Shown piece by piece: positions 9,019 to 18,626 of a stretch of 64,000 nucleotides of DNA. Source of the stretch: Bacteroidota bacterium (lineage in GTDB: Bacteria; Bacteroidota; Ignavibacteria; UBA10030; UBA8401); NCBI GenBank assembly GCA_008933835.1, contig WBUG01000003.1, positions 82,188 through 146,187 on the forward strand, given 5' to 3'. The position numbers and the translations under genes were made by a program. The notes below the pieces were generated by a model. The model had not been told where the DNA came from. It did no database searches and was given only the letters and a program-made list of their open reading frames with translations. Each line of letters begins with the position of its first letter. The stretch's first letter is position 1.

Positions 9019-10203
9019 TCAATGGGCGGCGACTTCGGCCACCGCGGCGGGTCCGGCGATGACCCTCCGGGCGCGGACGAACCGGTTACGGTTGTATTCG
9101 TTGTAGAGGGGCGAAGCGGCGTCGAAGCTGTTGAGATGGACCGTGCCGGAGGAGTGAATGTAGAGCTGTCCGCCGAGGTAGATGCCGACGTGCGTGATGC
9201 GTTCCTTCTTCCCATCACCCTCCTTTCGGCCGAAGAAGAGCAGATCTCCCTTCTTCAGTTGGACGAAATCCTTCCCCGCTTCCACCGGTGTCCCCTGTTC
9301 GGCCTGCTGGTTCGCGTCGCGGTTCAGCGAGAGCCCGTTCAGCAGGAAGACCGTCTTCGTGAATCCGGAACAGTCCACCCCCTTCACCGACGTCCCGCCC
9401 CAGAGGTACGGAACGCCCATCAGCATCCGTCCGGTCCGTTCAATGTTCTCCGGGACGGGAACGAGCGACGTCCCCCACAGCGCGTGGTCGATGACGCTGC
9501 CCGCCGGCACATAGCCGCTGCGTCCGTCCGCCAGGCCGACCTTGGTCCAGCCCCCCTTCGTGCCGAGGTCGCGGAACACCGCTCCCGCGGTCACGTCACA
9601 GACGGGATACGCTACGGCATCGGGGGAGAGGCGGACGAGATCATACAGGCCGGTGAAGAACACCTTCCGGGCGTTCCTCCACTCCTCCGCTTCCTTTTCC
9701 GTGACGAGCTTCATCTGGTCCGGATCCGCCCAGCCGAGGTACCGGTCCGGGGACTGGATGTAGACATAACCGCTCTTCCGTTTCCACACCCGCACGATGC
9801 TCCCCATGAGCGTTTGGGAACCGAGTTCCGCGGACTCTTCCGGTTCGCTCCGCATGTTCGCCACGCTCACCGTGATGATGCCCCATGTCCGTTCACCGAG
9901 TTTCTCTTCCGGAAGGACGACGATGCTGTCCAACACCGTCACGCCGAGATCGGCCATGGCGGAGAGAAGCTCGTCCTTCGCTTCCTTGCGGTCCACCTCG
10001 CCCTTGAGGAGGGTGCGGCCCTGCCGTTCTTCGGAGGCGACGGTGAAGATGGCGGTGCGGCGGTCCGGCGCGTATTTCCTCTGCAGTTCCGTAATGAGCG
10101 GATGCCGGGTCTCCCCCTTCCCGCCCGGAGCCTGTTCCTGTTCGGAACGGCAGCCGATGAGGACGAGCAGTGCACAAAGGATCGCGAGCGATACGTTTTT
10201 CAT
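9019..10203 (-). CDS. NlpC/P60-family peptidoglycan endopeptidase lipoprotein with SH3-like domains
   Basis: A 394-residue lipoprotein: signal peptide with lipobox LIGC (Cys18). A middle region (about 105-240) carries two SH3-like modules (VSVANMRSEPEES and a WTKVGLADGRSGYVP segment). The C-terminal NlpC/P60 domain has the catalytic triad Cys278 (VDCSGF), His338 (THVGIYL) and His350. Such enzymes cut gamma-D-Glu-diaminopimelate links in the cell wall. The gene lies 4 nt downstream of the EVE gene on the same strand. Confidence 0.92.
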   Translation of the reverse strand: MKNVSLAILCALLVLIGCRSEQEQAPGGKGETRHPLITELQRKYAPDRRTAIFTVASEERQGRTLLKGEVDRKEAKDELLSAMADLGVTVLDSIVVLPEEKLGERTWGIITVSVANMRSEPEESAELGSQTLMGSIVRVWKRKSGYVYIQSPDRYLGWADPDQMKLVTEKEAEEWRNARKVFFTGLYDLVRLSPDAVAYPVCDVTAGAVFRDLGTKGGWTKVGLADGRSGYVPAGSVIDHALWGTSLVPVPENIERTGRMLMGVPYLWGGTSVKGVDCSGFTKTVFLLNGLSLNRDANQQAEQGTPVEAGKDFVQLKKGDLLFFGRKEGDGKKERITHVGIYLGGQLYIHSSGTVHLNSFDAASPLYNEYNRNRFVRARRVIAGPAAVAEVAAH

Positions 10204-10207
10204 GGGT

Positions 10208-10612
10208 TCAGCGGCTGAGGGTGAGGATGGCCTGCCGCTCGGCGGCGGAGACAGGCATCACGGAAAGTCGTGAATTGATGACAAGAGGGAACGCGGAGAA
10301 TCTGGAGTCCTTCTTGATGTCAGCGAGCGTCACGGGACGTTTCAGCGCCGAAACCGGTTTGAGATCGACGACGACCGATCTCTCGGACGCCGCGCCGGGC
10401 TCGGGGTACGCGCCCCGGACTACCTTCGCGGTGCCGACGATGCGTTTCTCTTCACCGGTGTGGTAGATGAAGACGGTGTCGCCGCTCTTGACGGTGCGGA
10501 GATGAATGAGCGCCGAGGGATTGGCGACGCCGCTCCAGATGCAGCGACCGTCACGGAGGAGGTCGTCCCAGGAATAGTCCGAAGGTTCTGTTTTAAAGAG
10601 GAATGTGGCCAT
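10208..10612 (-). CDS. EVE-domain protein
   Basis: A 134-residue single-domain EVE (PUA-like) protein. MATFLFKTEPSDYSWDDL and WSGVANP near the N-terminus, and GDTVFIYHTGEEKRIVG in the centre, are hallmark segments. EVE domains bind modified bases in RNA or DNA. The ATG at 10612 is preceded by AAGGA and gives the usual family length; the frame stays open further upstream, but that part overlaps phoU. Divergent from phoU with a 99-bp gap. Confidence 0.93.
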   Translation of the reverse strand: MATFLFKTEPSDYSWDDLLRDGRCIWSGVANPSALIHLRTVKSGDTVFIYHTGEEKRIVGTAKVVRGAYPEPGAASERSVVVDLKPVSALKRPVTLADIKKDSRFSAFPLVINSRLSVMPVSAAERQAILTLSR

Positions 10613-10625
10613 CGTTGTCCTTCCG

Positions 10626-10657
10626 CAAGTATACGCCGAATCGGCTCCAAATGCAAC
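10626..10657 (-). promoter_or_regulatory. Possible Bacteroidota-type promoter for the EVE gene
   Basis: On the minus strand GTTG (10657-10654) and TATACTTG (10633-10626) are 20 nt apart, close to TTTG-N20-TAnnTTTG with one mismatch in each box. The predicted start would leave a very short leader, so this is tentative. Confidence 0.35.
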
Positions 10658-10711
10658 GGAGCGGACGGAGGTGCATATCGGTCCGGCGTACCGTATATTG
10701 GCAGTACCGTC

Positions 10712-11368
10712 ATGCCGCACATCCAACGACAGTTGCAGGAGCTCCGGTCCGCCATGGTCCGGATGGGTTCCCTCGTCGAGACCGCCATCGAACGCGCGGT
10801 GGAATCCATCGCCGCCCGCGATACCGCGCTCGCCCGGCAGGTCATCGCCCACGACATCGAGGCGGACAATTTCGAGACGTTGAACGAGAAGGCCATCGTG
10901 GACCTCCTCGCGCTCCACCATCCCGTGGCGTCGGACCTCCGGTTCATCCTCGCCGCATCGAAGATCAACAACGACCTGGAACGCATCGGCGACCACGCCG
11001 TCAACCTCGCGCAATCCTCCCTCGCGCTCGCCGGCATGACGCGTCCGCTCCCCCCCCTCGCTTCGCTGCAGGAGATGACGCTCGTAACGCGGCGGATGCT
11101 GGCGGACGCGCTGGACAGTTTCATTCACAACGATGCGGAGATGGGAGGAGCGGTGCTGAGCATGGACGATGCGGCCGACGAACTGAACCGCACCATCACG
11201 CGGGAGATGACGGGGCTGATGCGTGCGGACGCCGATGCCATCGAACAGGCGATGGAGCTCATCCGGGTGAGCCGGAACCTGGAACGGGTCGCCGACCTCG
11301 CCACCAACATCGCCGAAGAGGTGGTCTTCATCGCCGGAGTCTCCGCACACCGTACGGACAGCGGCTGA
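10712..11368 (+). CDS. phoU: PhoU-family phosphate-uptake regulator
   Basis: A 218-residue all-helical PhoU protein with two tandem PhoU repeats; acidic metal-site segments are E-x-x-NFETLNE in the first and a DDAADELN segment in the second, each followed by R-x-LERIGDHAVN and RNLERVADLATN. PhoU inhibits the Pst transporter and PhoR signalling. The frame is open further upstream, but the ATG at 10712 gives the family start (a long N-terminal leading helix). No pst or phoR genes are adjacent. The stop lies 1 nt from the stop of the convergent giant gene, with no room for a terminator. Confidence 0.9.
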   Translation: MPHIQRQLQELRSAMVRMGSLVETAIERAVESIAARDTALARQVIAHDIEADNFETLNEKAIVDLLALHHPVASDLRFILAASKINNDLERIGDHAVNLAQSSLALAGMTRPLPPLASLQEMTLVTRRMLADALDSFIHNDAEMGGAVLSMDDAADELNRTITREMTGLMRADADAIEQAMELIRVSRNLERVADLATNIAEEVVFIAGVSAHRTDSG

Positions 11369-11369
11369 A

Positions 11370-14300
11370 TCACCGCATCTTCACCAGCTTCGATGTCTCG
11401 GACACCTGTCCGTCCCGGTGACGAACGGTCAGCCGGTAGAGATAGACTCCGTTCCCGATCTCATCCCCGTCCCGGTCCCTCCCGTCCCACGCCACCGCGT
11501 TGAATCCGACACCCGCCGATGCGCGCAATTCCTGGATGAGCCGGCCGGCCACCGTATAGATGCGGATGACCGCCTCTTCCGGCGCGGCCGGACCGGCCAG
11601 CTGGAAGGTGAACCGCGTTCCGGAGCGGAACGGGTTCGGCATGTTGTACACATAGAGGAGCCGGAAGTCGCTGCTCACCGTCAGGAAGAGCGTCAGCGTG
11701 TCGGACGCGTTGCCCGTCACATCCTTCGCATGGATCTGCACGATGTTCTCCCCCGCCGGAAGTTCGGGGGTCCACCGGACGGTCCCCTCGCCCGGAGTTC
11801 CGGTGAGCCGCAGTTCCGCCGTGCCGGGGGTGAAGAAGACCCGCCGGTTGTTGAGCCGTATGGTGAAGAGCGATGTGTCCGCCGGGCCGAGCGGCGCCGG
11901 ATTCGTATCGGAGAACCGGATGAGCACTTCGGGCGTTGCACGGACGAAGTCGCCGCTCGACGCCGGTTTCCCGTCGAAGGTGGTGACGAGCGACGGCCGC
12001 ACGGAATCCGAACCGACGGTGTACGGGACCGTGACCGCGTTATTGGTCCGGTCGAGCTCGCGGAACAGCGTGTCGGGATCGACGACGAACAGGAACGAAT
12101 GCGCGCCGGGGTATCCTCGGCTGTCGTACGTCGTCCGCACCTGCGCCGTGTCGCCGGCGTTCAGTCGCGGGATGACGGTGCGGAGCAGGACGCGCGGGCT
12201 TCCCTCATCGTCACTGAGAATGACCGCGGTGACGCTGTCCGCCGGTACGCCGGAGACGTTCGAGACCGTCATCATCAGCGGCACCGATTCCCCTTCCGTC
12301 ATGGCCGTCGCACCGACGCTCACCCCCTCCGGCGTCACGGCGAGTTCCGGCGACGGGCCTGCCGCGAGAGACCATGCCTTCAGGAGCGGCGATGCGCCGG
12401 AGGCGTTCCGCGTCATGGTGATGCTCGTCTTCCCGTACGGATAGGTCCGCGCACTGACGGCGGAGAGGTCCAGCGACGGCGCCGCACCGGCGAGAAGGGA
12501 GGGCGAGTACGTCGCCGCGGCGAGCGTGTCCTGCCCACCTCCGGCTTTCACCCCCACCACCGCCACCCGGACGGAGGCACCGGCCGGTACATCGGCCGTC
12601 GTGCTCATCACGCCCCACCGTACGAGCGGACCGAACATGCCGGATACGCTCCGGCCGGTCGTGACGCGGCGATAGATCGTCGTGTCGATCTCCGCTTTCC
12701 CGGTAGCGGCGGGACGATACCGTTCGGCCACCGCTCCGCTCCCCTTTCGGGAGAGGAACGCCCAGGAGTCGCGCCATCCTACCTGTGCGACGGAAGCACT
12801 GCCGAGGGATTGATACGCGGTCCGGACGGAAGAGGTCATGTTCACCGAACCGTCGCCGATGATGACCGCCGCGACGTACTGTCCCGGCAGGACCGAAGTG
12901 AGGTAGGATGTCAGCGTGTCCGCTTCTCCCGGATATCCGTACAAGTTGAACCTCCGGTAGCGGAGCACCGTCAGTGCGGAATCGAACACCGCCACGAAAT
13001 GACCGGTATCGATGTTCGCCGTGATGAGGGGAACTCCGCCCGCCTCCATCGCTCCGAATCCGCCGTCGGCGAAACCGGCCGACATCAGCTGCAGGCGCAC
13101 CGGTGCGTCCGCGATGACGACACCGTCACCGGTGGACCGTGCGTTGGTGAGCACACCGGCATCCCAGCCTCCCTGGTCGCTCTGCCCCACCTGACGGACG
13201 CTGTCGCTTCCCTGGTAGAAACTGCCGACGGTCCACGGACTTTCTGCCGGACCGAGCCGGGCCCTCCAATGGTACCGTTTCGCCTTCGGCAGCGACGAGA
13301 TGTCGAAGCGCGTGACGACGGTTCCGGCGGTCTTCGTGTACGAGAACGCCGAGGTGAACGCCGGGACCGAATCGAGTTCAAGCGTGACGCCGGGAGCGGC
13401 GCCGCCGGATGCGATGGTCGGATTGAGGAGGACGAGCTCCGGTACGAACGCGCCATTGAGCGGGACCGGCTGCACGAGGGTGAAGGCGGTCGAAGCGACC
13501 GTGAAGACCGCCGACGCACTGTTGTCCCCCTTCGACGATTCCTCAAGCCGGCTGGTCGGGTCCAGTTCGACGGCGATACGGTGTTCACCGGGACGTCCCT
13601 TCACGGCGGCGGTGAACGAAACGGTGTCCGAAAGCACCGGGACCGGCCGGCGTATCGTCGCGGACCGGATCGTGGAGGAAAGATGGGTCTGCACCACAGC
13701 GATATCGACGCTGTCGTACCGAGCCGATCCGGTGTTGCGGACGACGAACCGGACCAGAGCGCTGTCGTCGCTGTCCACCCGTCCTGCAGGAAGGATGAAG
13801 GAGGCGGGGGTGATGCTCAGGTTCGGAAGCGGCGGAGGCACCGGATCGGGGACGACGGTGAACCGTGCGGCGATGATGTTATTGTCCTTGAACGATTCCG
13901 CCGTTGAATCGAACGGGTCTGCCGTGATCTGCACGCGGCGGCCGCCGGTACCGGCCGAGGTGTTATAATAGAGGGTGCCATACGCCGCGCCTCCCGCCGG
14001 AATGGAATCGACGACCGTCGTGCCGAGTTCCTCCTTGGCATTGGAATCCCACAGCACCGTCCCTTTCAGCGGTACCCGGAGAGCGGCGCTCCTTCCGGCA
14101 TTGCGGAGCGTCCAACGGATCGCAACGTACTTCCCTTGCGGCACCGTATCGGCCGGCTGCCCCGTGATCCTGACGGAATCTGTACCGGGGACACGCTCCG
14201 CTTTCATGAGCGAAACGGACTGGTAATTCAGGCTCAGTTCCGCCGGTTCCCGAAAGGCTAGGCCCAGCGATGACAACTTGGGAGATTCCTTTCCCGCATT

Positions 14301-17300
14301 GGCACGGAACCTGGCAAGGAGCTGCATCGACGGATGTTCCTGCGCATCGATGCCGTTCAGCGCAACGCTACCCGAACCGGTCACCGGTATCGCCGGAAGG
14401 GTGTCTCGCGTCGCATCCGGACCGATCCCGATGGGTACGATCTCCAGCACTGCGCCGGGGGGAAGCGACGCATCCACCAGCAGACTGTCCCATTCCGTCG
14501 CACGGCCGGCAGCGGGGAACAGCACGCTGCCCGAATCGATGGGGGTACTGGAGTTGAGCGACACCGAAGCGGGTCCGTCGAACTGCTTCCGGTACGATTC
14601 CGGCACGCTCCCTTTCGGCGCCCCTTTCTTCCCGATCATCGCCCACGATTCGCGGTAGCGGACACTGTCGACATAGTAGCTGCCGAGCGTTTCGATCGCC
14701 TTCCGCACCGTGGTCCCCCCCGAGAAGCCGAGCACCGACTGCGCGCCGTCGTCGCAGACGCTCATCGCCAGCAGTGCGCCGTTCGGGAGCGAATTGATGT
14801 ACGTGGTCAATGCCGGAGCGGAGACGTTCTCCGGAAAGACGAAGAAGCGAAAATCGAACGGCGCCAGCGTGACAGTGTCGATTCGGGCCGTGACGATTCC
14901 CCAGAAATACGTATTAGGGGACTGCTCATTGCCGTTGTACTCGACGGAGATGAACGAACCGGCCACTGTTCCGGCCGAAGTCACTTCCAGCGCGTTGAGA
15001 CCGGTCTGCAGCGTCCACGCCTTGACATCAGACGCGTATAGTGTGTTTCGATACCCGAAATCGGAAGAGACCCTGGGCTGCCGCACATACCATGGAATAT
15101 CCGTTGAACCGGCCAGGAAGGAAACGGGTGTCGTCCACTCCTCCTGCGGCAGGTCGAGCTTTGCCCGCCACCAATATCGTCTTCCCTCGGTCAATCCCGG
15201 AAGAGCGACGGTCGTAATCGTCGAATCGAAATCCTTCGTCCATTCGTCCGCTGTGGCGAACGTGCCTGCGGTATCGAGGGAGATGCGGAGCCGCTCCGGA
15301 ACGCCGGGCAGACGCTCCACCGGATTGAGGAAATGGAGCACGCCGGTCCGGCGGCCGTAGTACGGTTCCCGCGTCACCGTCCGGAGGGCGGACGAATAGA
15401 CGACGTACTCGATGCCGGCGGTATTGTCGTTCTCATTCAGTTCATCCACCATGCCGGCAGAATCGACGGTCACCGAGACGGCATGTTTCCCCACTCTGCC
15501 GTTGACGGGAACACGCACGACCGTGGTGTCGATGAAACGGTCCGGGGACAGCGCGTAGACGGAAGCGAAGACGACGGAATCATCTTTGGCGACCCGAAGC
15601 CGGACCTCCGTTCCTCCGGCCGCGACGCGGCCGATGTTGCGCGTCACGATCCGCAGCGCCACGGAATCGTCGGTGTCCTTCACCGATTCGGCGCCGACCG
15701 AGAGCGCACCCTCACCGAGCCGGTAGTTCGGTCTCGTCGGAAGGCGAAGGTCGACCGACGGGTCTCCGAAGAAGGTGTTCGTGTACAGGAAGAGGCGGCT
15801 CAGCGTGCTGAAGTTCGCGTTCTGGAGCATCTGCACCTTCGCGCCGAGATGGAGCGCGCCGGTGCGGGTCACGGTGTCTTTCAGTAGCTTCGTATAGAAA
15901 AGTGACGCCATTGAGAGGCCGGTGCTGAGGAAACCGAGACTGCTGTTCCCGAGGTACGTGATGGCCTGCCCGTCGCGGTCCTGCGACACGAACATCTCCC
16001 CGAAGCAGTCGATGTCCGGCTCGGCGAACTTGCCGGTGGAACAGCCGAAGTCGCTGATGAGGGGGAACCGATTCGAGGCGCCGTTCTTCAGTTCCGCCAC
16101 GGAGGTGATGCCGTTGTCCCACGTCTGCGTTCCGCTATGGCCGATGTACGAGATGAAGAGCCCGCCGCCCGACATGGCCGAACGGACCGTCTCCGCACCG
16201 TACGGACCGAAGTTCGAGACGGGATTCGTGGTCTTATAGAAGTGGTAACCGGTCCCTCCCACCGGCGCCGGCAGGGCGACCGTGTTGTAGACCTGCGTGT
16301 GGGCGTTACGGATCTGCTCGATCTGCCCCGGCACCGTCGGCGTACCACCGCTGAAGAAGAGGAAGTTCTTGTTCCATTCGTCGTACGCCCGTACGCGGTA
16401 TGTCTGGTGCTTCTGAAGGTAGAACGCCACATCGGCGTCCGATTCCGCCGGCAGACGTCCGATGTACATCTGCGGAATGTCCGCCTGCTGCTCGTTCCAG
16501 ACGCCGAACCATGCATCGCTGACCGGATATCCGTATGAGGGGACGAGATTGGGCTTCAGTTTCGTCAACCCGGTCGTCGCGAACTTGTAATCGTAGTTCG
16601 CCTCCCCCACGAGCATCGCGTACGACGGAGCGGGGGCCTGCCAGGATTGATTCGCCGTACGGAGAAGGTCGCGGACCCCCTCCGCTTCGGGATATCCGAA
16701 CGAGAACTCGTCGTAGATGTCGTCGATGAACACCCGCTCAACGCGCAGACCGGCGGCGCTCTGGAGGAACGATGCGTATTCCGCCGTCGAAACGGAGAGG
16801 CTCCGGTGCGTGATGATGATGTGGTCCGCCCCCCGTGCGGCGGAACGGAGGTTCGCGAACTGTTTCTTCGTCACGAACTTCGGCGAACGCACCTTCGCCG
16901 GCGCTACGATGTAGTACCGGTCCCCTCCCTTCACGCTGTCGGCGAAGAGGCAGGTCTTCTGGGCACCTCCGGTCACGGCGACGTTGACGATGCGCCGGAT
17001 GCCGGGAGAGATTTTATAGACGATGGGATCCGCAACGGTCACCCCGGTCACCTTCACCATCCGGTAGGAGGCGGGAACGCTGTCCGGCACACTGAACAGC
17101 AGCGTATCGCCCACCGCTCTCGTGCTCCGCGAATAGTCGATGTCGATCCAGTCGAGCAGGAACTGGTACGTACCGCCGGTCAGTCCCTGGATCCGGACGC
17201 TGTTCGTCCCTTCGATGAGCTTCGACGAAGGATACGAGACGGCATGGTTGATGGTCTGACGGTAGGCGAACGTGTCCCCCTCGGTCACCGTCGCGCCGTT

Positions 17301-18626
17301 GAGCGCCGTGCCCATCTTGCTGGCGGACGAGATACCGTCCGTTCCGTTGGCGATGAACCGGAACACGGCGTCCACCTGGGTACCCGGCAGTACCGCCCCG
17401 GCGGAGAAGCTCACCGTGGTGTTCGTTCCGGGCGAGAACGCCAGCCAGGTCCACGTCTTATGTTCCTGCCAGAACGGAAGCTGCGTCCGGGGGTCCTCCA
17501 CATCATAGTACCACAGCCGCTGATCCCGTTCGAGGTGCAGCCGGACGCGATGCGACTGAACGGTGTCCGCGGAGCTCCCGCTTCCGTCCGTCACCGGCAC
17601 CCGCAACCCTTGCGCTCCTCCCCAGGTCAGCCAGAGCATCGTCGAGTCGGTGTACCGGTTCAGGTACTGACGGTAGTCGGTCCCTTTCGGGACGATGGAA
17701 CGGTAGTCCGCCGCATCGTAGTTCCGCCGCGCGTAGAACTCGATGACGTCCGCCTGGTCGAACGTGCCGTCCTCCTCTCCGCGAACGGTCACGGGCTGCT
17801 GCACGCCGCGGACAAAGAGTTTGAACGTGGACGGAGTGACGGTCGCGGGATCGACGCCGTACGCGATAAGGTCGTTGTACGTGATGCGGTACAGTCCGTC
17901 CACCCCCGCCGCCAGTTTCACGTAGTCCTTCTGGTACTCGAACCACCCGCCGGCGGTGTCGGGAGCGGCTGAAGCGGGAGCGGCCGAACGGAAGGCCGCC
18001 GCCGAGGCGGCGTTGAGGATGGAACGGCTCAGGTCCCGCTCGAACGCGTTCATCGGCGACGTGTTCGTCCTCCAGGCGGCGGGAACCCGGACGAACGCGA
18101 TGCGCAGGTCCGCCTCTTCCAGGACGGAGATGGAGGCCGTTGCCGGGGCATAGCGATGGGTGTTCACCCGAACGGCGGCGCAATAGGTGTTGCCGATCCA
18201 CAGGTACCGCACCACGGACGCGTCCGCTGAAGGATACACCGCATCGGTGCGGAGCGGTTCGTCCGCCGCGGTCAACGATGAATCCGTTGCACGGACCGCT
18301 TTCCGGTTCACGGCCGGCACCGAGTTCGGCATGGTCGTCCGTCGCGCGCCGGAGATCGAAGCGGAGACGACGGCGTTCGGCGGGACGGCGATGAAGAGTG
18401 TGACGCCCGGGAGCGACGGCAGTCCGGCGAGGGATTCGTCCTCGCTCCGCTCGAACCGTACCGTCCTGCGGCCGGATTCCGTCGCGACGCTGTATGGAAC
18501 GGCATCGAAACCAAGACGGAAGGAAAGCCCGGACCGGTCCTGCGACGACCGGAGCAGACGGACCCCCTCCTGCGCTCCCGCGACGGAGAAGAGAACGACA
18601 AGAAGCGTGATCAGTCGGAGGCGCAT
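11370..18626 (-). CDS. Giant gingipain-like (peptidase C25, PorU-type) surface protein with ILEI-like and CARDB modules and T9SS C-terminal tail
   Basis: A 2418-residue exported protein. Residues 1-18 are a signal peptide (MRLRLITLLVVLFSVAGA). About 230-560 matches the N-terminal region of PorU-like proteins. About 600-950 is the C25 caspase-like domain with catalytic His830 (YIGHSG) and Cys862 (DFGCSTGKFAEP). Then come CARDB-like Ig repeats (about 975-1080, 1470-1710 and 2080-2190), and two stretches (about 1208-1338 and 1843-1963) ending in RYRESWAMIGKKG and VGWRDSWAFLSRKG, resembling the eukaryotic FAM3/ILEI domain. The last 90 residues are a type A sorting domain (YNMPNPF, then G-V-Y-Y-L-x strands). 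Start ATG at 18626 is chosen for the signal peptide and a 1-nt overlap with the upstream wecG-like gene. In PorU the C25 domain is the sortase that attaches T9SS cargo to lipopolysaccharide; whether this protein is that sortase or a protease cargo is open. Confidence 0.85.
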   Translation of the reverse strand: MRLRLITLLVVLFSVAGAQEGVRLLRSSQDRSGLSFRLGFDAVPYSVATESGRRTVRFERSEDESLAGLPSLPGVTLFIAVPPNAVVSASISGARRTTMPNSVPAVNRKAVRATDSSLTAADEPLRTDAVYPSADASVVRYLWIGNTYCAAVRVNTHRYAPATASISVLEEADLRIAFVRVPAAWRTNTSPMNAFERDLSRSILNAASAAAFRSAAPASAAPDTAGGWFEYQKDYVKLAAGVDGLYRITYNDLIAYGVDPATVTPSTFKLFVRGVQQPVTVRGEEDGTFDQADVIEFYARRNYDAADYRSIVPKGTDYRQYLNRYTDSTMLWLTWGGAQGLRVPVTDGSGSSADTVQSHRVRLHLERDQRLWYYDVEDPRTQLPFWQEHKTWTWLAFSPGTNTTVSFSAGAVLPGTQVDAVFRFIANGTDGISSASKMGTALNGATVTEGDTFAYRQTINHAVSYPSSKLIEGTNSVRIQGLTGGTYQFLLDWIDIDYSRSTRAVGDTLLFSVPDSVPASYRMVKVTGVTVADPIVYKISPGIRRIVNVAVTGGAQKTCLFADSVKGGDRYYIVAPAKVRSPKFVTKKQFANLRSAARGADHIIITHRSLSVSTAEYASFLQSAAGLRVERVFIDDIYDEFSFGYPEAEGVRDLLRTANQSWQAPAPSYAMLVGEANYDYKFATTGLTKLKPNLVPSYGYPVSDAWFGVWNEQQADIPQMYIGRLPAESDADVAFYLQKHQTYRVRAYDEWNKNFLFFSGGTPTVPGQIEQIRNAHTQVYNTVALPAPVGGTGYHFYKTTNPVSNFGPYGAETVRSAMSGGGLFISYIGHSGTQTWDNGITSVAELKNGASNRFPLISDFGCSTGKFAEPDIDCFGEMFVSQDRDGQAITYLGNSSLGFLSTGLSMASLFYTKLLKDTVTRTGALHLGAKVQMLQNANFSTLSRLFLYTNTFFGDPSVDLRLPTRPNYRLGEGALSVGAESVKDTDDSVALRIVTRNIGRVAAGGTEVRLRVAKDDSVVFASVYALSPDRFIDTTVVRVPVNGRVGKHAVSVTVDSAGMVDELNENDNTAGIEYVVYSSALRTVTREPYYGRRTGVLHFLNPVERLPGVPERLRISLDTAGTFATADEWTKDFDSTITTVALPGLTEGRRYWWRAKLDLPQEEWTTPVSFLAGSTDIPWYVRQPRVSSDFGYRNTLYASDVKAWTLQTGLNALEVTSAGTVAGSFISVEYNGNEQSPNTYFWGIVTARIDTVTLAPFDFRFFVFPENVSAPALTTYINSLPNGALLAMSVCDDGAQSVLGFSGGTTVRKAIETLGSYYVDSVRYRESWAMIGKKGAPKGSVPESYRKQFDGPASVSLNSSTPIDSGSVLFPAAGRATEWDSLLVDASLPPGAVLEIVPIGIGPDATRDTLPAIPVTGSGSVALNGIDAQEHPSMQLLARFRANAGKESPKLSSLGLAFREPAELSLNYQSVSLMKAERVPGTDSVRITGQPADTVPQGKYVAIRWTLRNAGRSAALRVPLKGTVLWDSNAKEELGTTVVDSIPAGGAAYGTLYYNTSAGTGGRRVQITADPFDSTAESFKDNNIIAARFTVVPDPVPPPLPNLSITPASFILPAGRVDSDDSALVRFVVRNTGSARYDSVDIAVVQTHLSSTIRSATIRRPVPVLSDTVSFTAAVKGRPGEHRIAVELDPTSRLEESSKGDNSASAVFTVASTAFTLVQPVPLNGAFVPELVLLNPTIASGGAAPGVTLELDSVPAFTSAFSYTKTAGTVVTRFDISSLPKAKRYHWRARLGPAESPWTVGSFYQGSDSVRQVGQSDQGGWDAGVLTNARSTGDGVVIADAPVRLQLMSAGFADGGFGAMEAGGVPLITANIDTGHFVAVFDSALTVLRYRRFNLYGYPGEADTLTSYLTSVLPGQYVAAVIIGDGSVNMTSSVRTAYQSLGSASVAQVGWRDSWAFLSRKGSGAVAERYRPAATGKAEIDTTIYRRVTTGRSVSGMFGPLVRWGVMSTTADVPAGASVRVAVVGVKAGGGQDTLAAATYSPSLLAGAAPSLDLSAVSARTYPYGKTSITMTRNASGASPLLKAWSLAAGPSPELAVTPEGVSVGATAMTEGESVPLMMTVSNVSGVPADSVTAVILSDDEGSPRVLLRTVIPRLNAGDTAQVRTTYDSRGYPGAHSFLFVVDPDTLFRELDRTNNAVTVPYTVGSDSVRPSLVTTFDGKPASSGDFVRATPEVLIRFSDTNPAPLGPADTSLFTIRLNNRRVFFTPGTAELRLTGTPGEGTVRWTPELPAGENIVQIHAKDVTGNASDTLTLFLTVSSDFRLLYVYNMPNPFRSGTRFTFQLAGPAAPEEAVIRIYTVAGRLIQELRASAGVGFNAVAWDGRDRDGDEIGNGVYLYRLTVRHRDGQVSETSKLVKMR

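Noticed and set aside
8164..10218. 684-codon frame running from inside the prenyl synthase gene across the terminator and antisense to the NlpC/P60 gene
   Set aside because: Crosses a strong bidirectional terminator and lies in the wrong frame or strand of two well-supported genes.
11418..13907. 829-codon frame antisense to the C25 giant gene
   Set aside because: Arg-rich shadow with no domains.
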